Below, piece after piece: positions 6,286 to 9,013 of a stretch of DNA of 9,013 nt (position 1 is its first letter; the number at the start of each line of letters is the position of its first letter). The notes under the pieces are model-generated. The model was given only the letters and a program-made list of their open reading frames with translations. It was not told the origin of the DNA and did no database searches. A program made the translations under genes and the position numbers. Source of the DNA: Pedosphaera sp. (GTDB taxonomy: Bacteria > Verrucomicrobiota > Verrucomicrobiia > Limisphaerales > SXTU01). The DNA lies in the NCBI GenBank assembly GCA_009695395.1, contig SIBB01000121.1, positions 1-9,013 of the forward strand, in the 5' to 3' direction.

Positions 6286-7137
6286 CTACTTCTTGCCGAA
6301 GAGGCGCTGCAGGTTCGCCAACCCCTTCAGGGCGATGTCGTCCCGCTTGGGCTCGATCTTGCGCCAGATGGCGGCGGCGCGGGCGATGACCTTCACGTCG
6401 GTGGTGAAGCTCTCGATGACCACGTCGCCCTGATAGCCAATCTTCTTCAGCGCCGCGACGATGGGCTTCCAATCAATGTGGTCGCCGCCGGGCGTGCCGC
6501 GGTCGCTGCCGCACGCGTGGAAGTGGCCGAGGTGCTTGCCGGCCTTGATGATCGCCGCGGCCTGGTTCTTCTCCTCGATGTTCATGTGGAACGTGTCGAG
6601 GTGCAGCACGACGTTCTTCGCGCCGACGGCCTTGATGAGCGCAAGGCCCTTGTCCGTCGTGTTGAGGAAGTCGGTCTCAAAGCGGTTCAGCGGCTCGATG
6701 CACAGCGTGATGTCCCTCGTAGCGGCGAAGGCGGCGAGCACTTTCAGGTTCTTCACGACGAGCGCGAACTCCACCTTCTGCTGCTCCGGCTCCACGGCGT
6801 CGGCCTTGCCCACGACGGAGTAAATCGGGCCGATGAGGCGCGGGCAGCCCATGATGGCGGCTTGGTCCACGAGCGCCTTGCAGTAAGTCATCGCAGTGGC
6901 CTGCTCCTCGGCCGTGCCGCGGAAGTCACGGCCCGGGCCCATGCAGGCGCAGATGGAACCGATGGCAAGCCCGGCCTTGTCGGCGGCGGCCTTCACCTTC
7001 ACGGGGTCGATATGCTCCGGCGCCTCGACGGGAATCTCGACGGTCTCAAAGCCCCATTTCTTAAACTTGGGGAAGAGCTTCACGCTCTCGGTGGTGAACG
7101 GGGAGGTGTAGAGGAATGTGTTGATGCCAAATCTCAT
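6286..7137 (-). CDS. Sugar phosphate isomerase/epimerase family TIM barrel, ketose (tagatose/psicose) 3-epimerase-like
   Basis: A 283-aa cytoplasmic TIM-barrel enzyme of the xylose isomerase-like superfamily. It lines up with Pseudomonas cichorii D-tagatose 3-epimerase at a constant offset of four residues. The metal ligands Glu152, Asp185, His211 and Glu246 correspond here to Glu148 (CIEPLNRFE), Asp181 (LHLDTFHMN), His207 (GHFHACGSDRG) and Glu242 (VIESF). The substrate-contact residues Glu158, His188 and Arg217 correspond to Glu154, His184 and Arg213. The residue numbers for that enzyme are from memory. The predicted reaction is therefore C3 epimerisation of a free ketose with a divalent metal. 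Related sugar epimerases share these motifs, so the substrate is open. The ATG at 7137 starts MRFGINTFLYTSPF, the usual first strand. It is divergent from the PVC-type dehydrogenase gene (103-bp gap). Confidence 0.88.
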   Translation of the reverse strand: MRFGINTFLYTSPFTTESVKLFPKFKKWGFETVEIPVEAPEHIDPVKVKAAADKAGLAIGSICACMGPGRDFRGTAEEQATAMTYCKALVDQAAIMGCPRLIGPIYSVVGKADAVEPEQQKVEFALVVKNLKVLAAFAATRDITLCIEPLNRFETDFLNTTDKGLALIKAVGAKNVVLHLDTFHMNIEEKNQAAAIIKAGKHLGHFHACGSDRGTPGGDHIDWKPIVAALKKIGYQGDVVIESFTTDVKVIARAAAIWRKIEPKRDDIALKGLANLQRLFGKK

Positions 7138-7164
7138 AATGCGGTCAGTTGAATTTCGATCGCG

Positions 7165-7192
7165 AGGCTAGTCAACGGCTCCGGCCTGTCAA
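7165..7192 (-). promoter_or_regulatory. Possible promoter for the epimerase gene
   Basis: On the minus strand, a perfect TTGACA (complement of 7187-7192) lies 16 bp before TAGCCT (complement of 7165-7170), which matches the -10 consensus in 3 of 6 positions. Transcription would start near 7158, about 20 bases before the ATG at 7137. The site lies in the divergent 103-bp region, so a regulator here could also affect the plus-strand gene. Pattern evidence only. Confidence 0.3.
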
Positions 7193-7240
7193 AGTTTTCC
7201 TTCCGACCGCGCGCGGCTTTCGGCATAACGCAGGCATCGC

Positions 7241-9013
7241 ATGAAGCTCCTGCTCCACTCCCTGTCCCGCCTGCTGGCCTTCGTCCTCGTCGTGCAGCTC
7301 CACGCCGCCGCCGTGCCGCCGCTCTTCACCGAGGGGGTGCGCGTGACCGAGCCGCTCTCGCCGGAGCAACAACAGAAAACCTTTCACCTCCCGCCCGGCT
7401 TCAAGATCCAGCTCGTCGCCGCGGAGCCCGACCTCCGCAAGCCGATGAACATGGCCTTCGACTCCGCCGGCCGCCTCTGGATCACGGAGTCGCGCGAATA
7501 CCCCTTTGCCGCGACCAACGCCGCCCTCGCCCGCGACACCATCCGCATCTTCTCCGACTTCGACGACCACGGCCGCGCCCGCAAGATCACCACCTTCGCC
7601 ACCAACCTCAACATCCCCATCGGCATCTACCCGTTTCGCTCCCCTGCCAAATCGGAAATCGGAAATCGGAAATCGGAAATGACTTGGAAGTGCCTCGCCT
7701 GGTCCATCCCCCACATCTGGCTCTTCGAGGACACCGATGGTGACGGCGTCGCCGACAAACAGGAGAAGTTCCTCGGCCCCTTTGACTTCTCCCGCGACAC
7801 GCATGGGAACCAAGCCAGCTTCCGGCGCGGCCTCGACGGCTGGATCTACGCCACCCACGGCTTCAACAACCAATCCCGCGTGGCGGGCCTCGACGGCCAC
7901 GAAATCTTCCTCCCCTCCGGCAACGTCTATCGCTTCCGCCTCGACGGCTCCCGCGTCGAACACTGGACCCACGGCCAGGTCAACCCCTTCGGCCTCGCCT
8001 TCGACCCCCTCGGCAACCTCTACTCCGCCGACTGCCACAGCTCCCCCATCTACCAACTCCTGCGCGGCGCGCACTACCCGAGCTTCGGCCGCCCGCACGA
8101 CGGCCTTGGCTTTGCGCCCACGACCATCCAGCACTCGCACGGGAGCACCGCCATCGGCGGCATCGTGCATATCAGCGACCCGTCGTGGCCCGCCGAGTTT
8201 CAGGACAACCTCTTCATCGGGAACGTCCTCACCAGCCGCATCAACCGCGACCAACTCGAATGGCGCGGCAGCACCAGCGTGGGGAAAGAGAAGACCGACT
8301 TCCTCAGCACCGACGACCCTTGGTTCCGCCCCGTGGATTTGCAATTCGGACCCGACGGCGCGCTGTGGGTGGCGGACTTCTACAACCGCATCATCGGCCA
8401 CTACGAAGTCCCCCTCCTCCACCCCGGCCGTGACCGCGACCGCGGCCGCCTCTGGCGGATAGTTCCCCCCGTAGGAGCCGCTGCGGGGCAGAAGTCAGAA
8501 GTCAGAATCCAGAATCCAGAATCCGCCGCCGCACCTCGCCGGCTCCCCGACCTCACGCGGGTGAGCCGCGACGGACTGCTCAACGAACTCCTTGGCCAGA
8601 ACCCCACCCGCCGCGCCCTCGCCCGGGAGGAACTCGCGCTGCGCCCCGATGCCAACAAGGACGGTCTCATCACCCAGGCCGCGCAAGGCCTCTGGCTCCT
8701 GCAACGCGCCGGCCAGCTCGATGACAAAACCCTCCTCGGCGCGCTCACCGACCGCGACGAACCCATCCGCGTCCACGCCGCCCGGATCCTCGCCGAGCGC
8801 GGGCTAGCGGGTGGCACCCGCGTCTCGCGGGTCGCGGCGGGCGTCCCACCCGTCGCGCTGGATCGTGCGAAGTCCGATGCCCCACGTTCGCAGCCGAACG
8901 CCCCGCTACTCCCCACGCCGTGGTTTCGGCGGGACGCCGAAACCGACCCGCGGGACGCGGGTGCCACCCCCGCCCTCCTCGCCGCCCTCCGCACCGCTCT
9001 CGCCGACTCCTCC
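7241..9013 (+). CDS. Secreted PVC-type membrane-bound dehydrogenase-like protein, N-terminal part (cut by right edge)
   Basis: An ATG at 7241 opens a frame of 591 codons that reaches the window end without a stop. Residues 1-23 form a signal peptide (MKLLLHSLSRLLAFVLVVQL, then HAAA). Next comes the propeller domain of the Pirellula/Verrucomicrobium 'putative membrane-bound dehydrogenase' family (TIGR02604 type): FHLPPGFKIQLVAAEPDLRK (48-67), FDSAGRLWITESREYP (73-88), FEDTDGDGVADKQEKF (162-177), GQVNPFGLAFDPLGNLYSAD (245-264), FGPDGALWVADFYNRIIGHY (369-388) and DRDRGRLWRIV (398-408). HEAT-like helices follow (about 437-522). Relatives often end in a heme-binding CxxCH domain, which would lie beyond the edge. 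Three repeat elements are carried in frame (residues about 137-147, 417-428 and 523-577). The likely role is periplasmic carbohydrate oxidation or binding; substrate unknown. No Shine-Dalgarno sequence is seen. Confidence 0.86.
   Translation, partial: MKLLLHSLSRLLAFVLVVQLHAAAVPPLFTEGVRVTEPLSPEQQQKTFHLPPGFKIQLVAAEPDLRKPMNMAFDSAGRLWITESREYPFAATNAALARDTIRIFSDFDDHGRARKITTFATNLNIPIGIYPFRSPAKSEIGNRKSEMTWKCLAWSIPHIWLFEDTDGDGVADKQEKFLGPFDFSRDTHGNQASFRRGLDGWIYATHGFNNQSRVAGLDGHEIFLPSGNVYRFRLDGSRVEHWTHGQVNPFGLAFDPLGNLYSADCHSSPIYQLLRGAHYPSFGRPHDGLGFAPTTIQHSHGSTAIGGIVHISDPSWPAEFQDNLFIGNVLTSRINRDQLEWRGSTSVGKEKTDFLSTDDPWFRPVDLQFGPDGALWVADFYNRIIGHYEVPLLHPGRDRDRGRLWRIVPPVGAAAGQKSEVRIQNPESAAAPRRLPDLTRVSRDGLLNELLGQNPTRRALAREELALRPDANKDGLITQAAQGLWLLQRAGQLDDKTLLGALTDRDEPIRVHAARILAERGLAGGTRVSRVAAGVPPVALDRAKSDAPRSQPNAPLLPTPWFRRDAETDPRDAGATPALLAALRTALADSS
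7649..7680. repeat. Heptamer tandem repeat (AAATCGG x 4.6) inside a coding sequence
   Basis: Four exact copies of AAATCGG (7649-7655, 7656-7662, 7663-7669, 7670-7676) are followed by a partial AAAT (7677-7680). Read in the frame of the surrounding gene it encodes KSEIGNRKSEM, between the propeller segments LNIPIGIYPF and CLAWSIPHIW. The family normally has only a short turn there. The AT-rich tract stands out sharply from its GC-rich surroundings. Confidence 0.92.
8491..8524. repeat. Heptamer tandem repeat (GAAGTCA x 2, GAATCCA x 2.9) inside a coding sequence
   Basis: GAAGTCA occurs at 8491-8497 and 8498-8504, then GAATCCA at 8505-8511 and 8512-8518, then GAATCC at 8519-8524. The period is strictly seven. 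The tract encodes about QKSEVRIQNPES in the linker between the propeller end (GRLWRIV) and the HEAT-like helices. GAA recurs every seven bases, as it does in the tract at 7649-7680, suggesting the same class of repeat. Confidence 0.9.
8809..8969. mobile_element. 161-bp MITE-like element with 26-bp terminal inverted repeats, in frame inside a coding sequence
   Basis: The left arm 8809-8834 starts GGGTGGCACCCGCGTCTCGC. It matches the complement of the right arm 8944-8969 in 25 of 26 positions; the one difference is at 8825. Between the arms lie a perfect 10-bp hairpin, GGTTTCGGCG (8922-8931) with CGCCGAAACC (8935-8944, loop GGA), and a smaller hairpin, CGTTCG/CGAACG (8885-8900, loop CAGC). No transposase is encoded and no clear target duplication is visible. 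A palindromic GCTAGC (8803-8808) abuts the left end. In the host gene's frame it is read without a stop as about residues 523-577, splitting the sequence between HAARILAERGLA and PALLAALRTALADSS. The mobile origin is inferred from structure. Confidence 0.72.

Noticed and set aside
7172..8422. A 416-codon minus-strand open frame opposite the dehydrogenase-like gene
   Set aside because: It is Val/Glu/Gly-rich and domain-free, and it includes the complement of the heptamer array. The plus strand encodes a recognisable family with a signal peptide.
8491..8524. Short repeats as a CRISPR array
   Set aside because: The units are 7 bp, directly tandem, and have no spacers. The same applies to 7649-7680.
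7241..9013. The dehydrogenase-like gene as a pseudogene broken by repeats
   Set aside because: The frame stays open through all three repeats and the conserved family motifs lie in the same frame before and after them; only the region beyond the window is unknown.

Overview
The window is high-GC DNA, dense with genes on both strands. It most likely comes from a member of the Verrucomicrobia (Verrucomicrobiota, Pedosphaera/Limisphaera-like). The evidence is the PVC-group 'membrane-bound dehydrogenase' type beta-propeller protein at the right end, the BatA-type membrane protein, the general lack of Shine-Dalgarno sequences, and several kinds of intergenic and intragenic repeats that I associate with such genomes. 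The assignment rests on family recognition, not on a marker gene.

Layout, left to right: (1) a minus-strand membrane-anchored protein of unknown function, cut by the left edge (1-326); (2) a divergent RlmI-like PUA/SAM-dependent rRNA methyltransferase (346-1653); (3) a minus-strand DUF4126 integral membrane protein (1688-2245); (4) a 111-bp imperfect palindromic repeat (2263-2373); (5) a small minus-strand stand-alone glycogen-binding (AMPK-beta/CBM48-like) protein (2428-2760); (6) divergent from it, a NusG/RfaH-type elongation factor (2881-3414), followed after 11 bp by a BatA/VWA-type membrane protein (3426-5423); (7) a 164-aa conserved-looking protein of unknown function (5564-6058); (8) a second inverted-repeat element (6074-6164) and a perfect bidirectional terminator hairpin (6233-6262); (9) a minus-strand ketose 3-epimerase-like TIM-barrel enzyme (6286-7137); (10) divergent from it, the start of a large secreted PVC-type dehydrogenase-like protein (7241 to the right edge, no stop).

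The genes do not form one pathway. Probable functional links are the NusG-like/BatA pair (same strand, 11-bp gap), the divergent epimerase/dehydrogenase pair (a common theme of sugar metabolism in this phylum), and the convergent 164-aa gene and epimerase sharing one terminator.

The most striking feature is the right-hand gene. Its open reading frame runs 591 codons without a stop, although three repeat elements interrupt it: a GAAATCG heptamer array (7649-7680), a GAAGTCA/GAATCCA heptamer array (8491-8524), and a 161-bp element with 26-bp terminal inverted repeats (8809-8969). All three are carried in frame, and they lie at places where the family would be expected to have loops or linkers. 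This resembles the in-frame palindromic elements of Rickettsia in outcome. No CRISPR array, tRNA, rRNA or transposase gene was seen.
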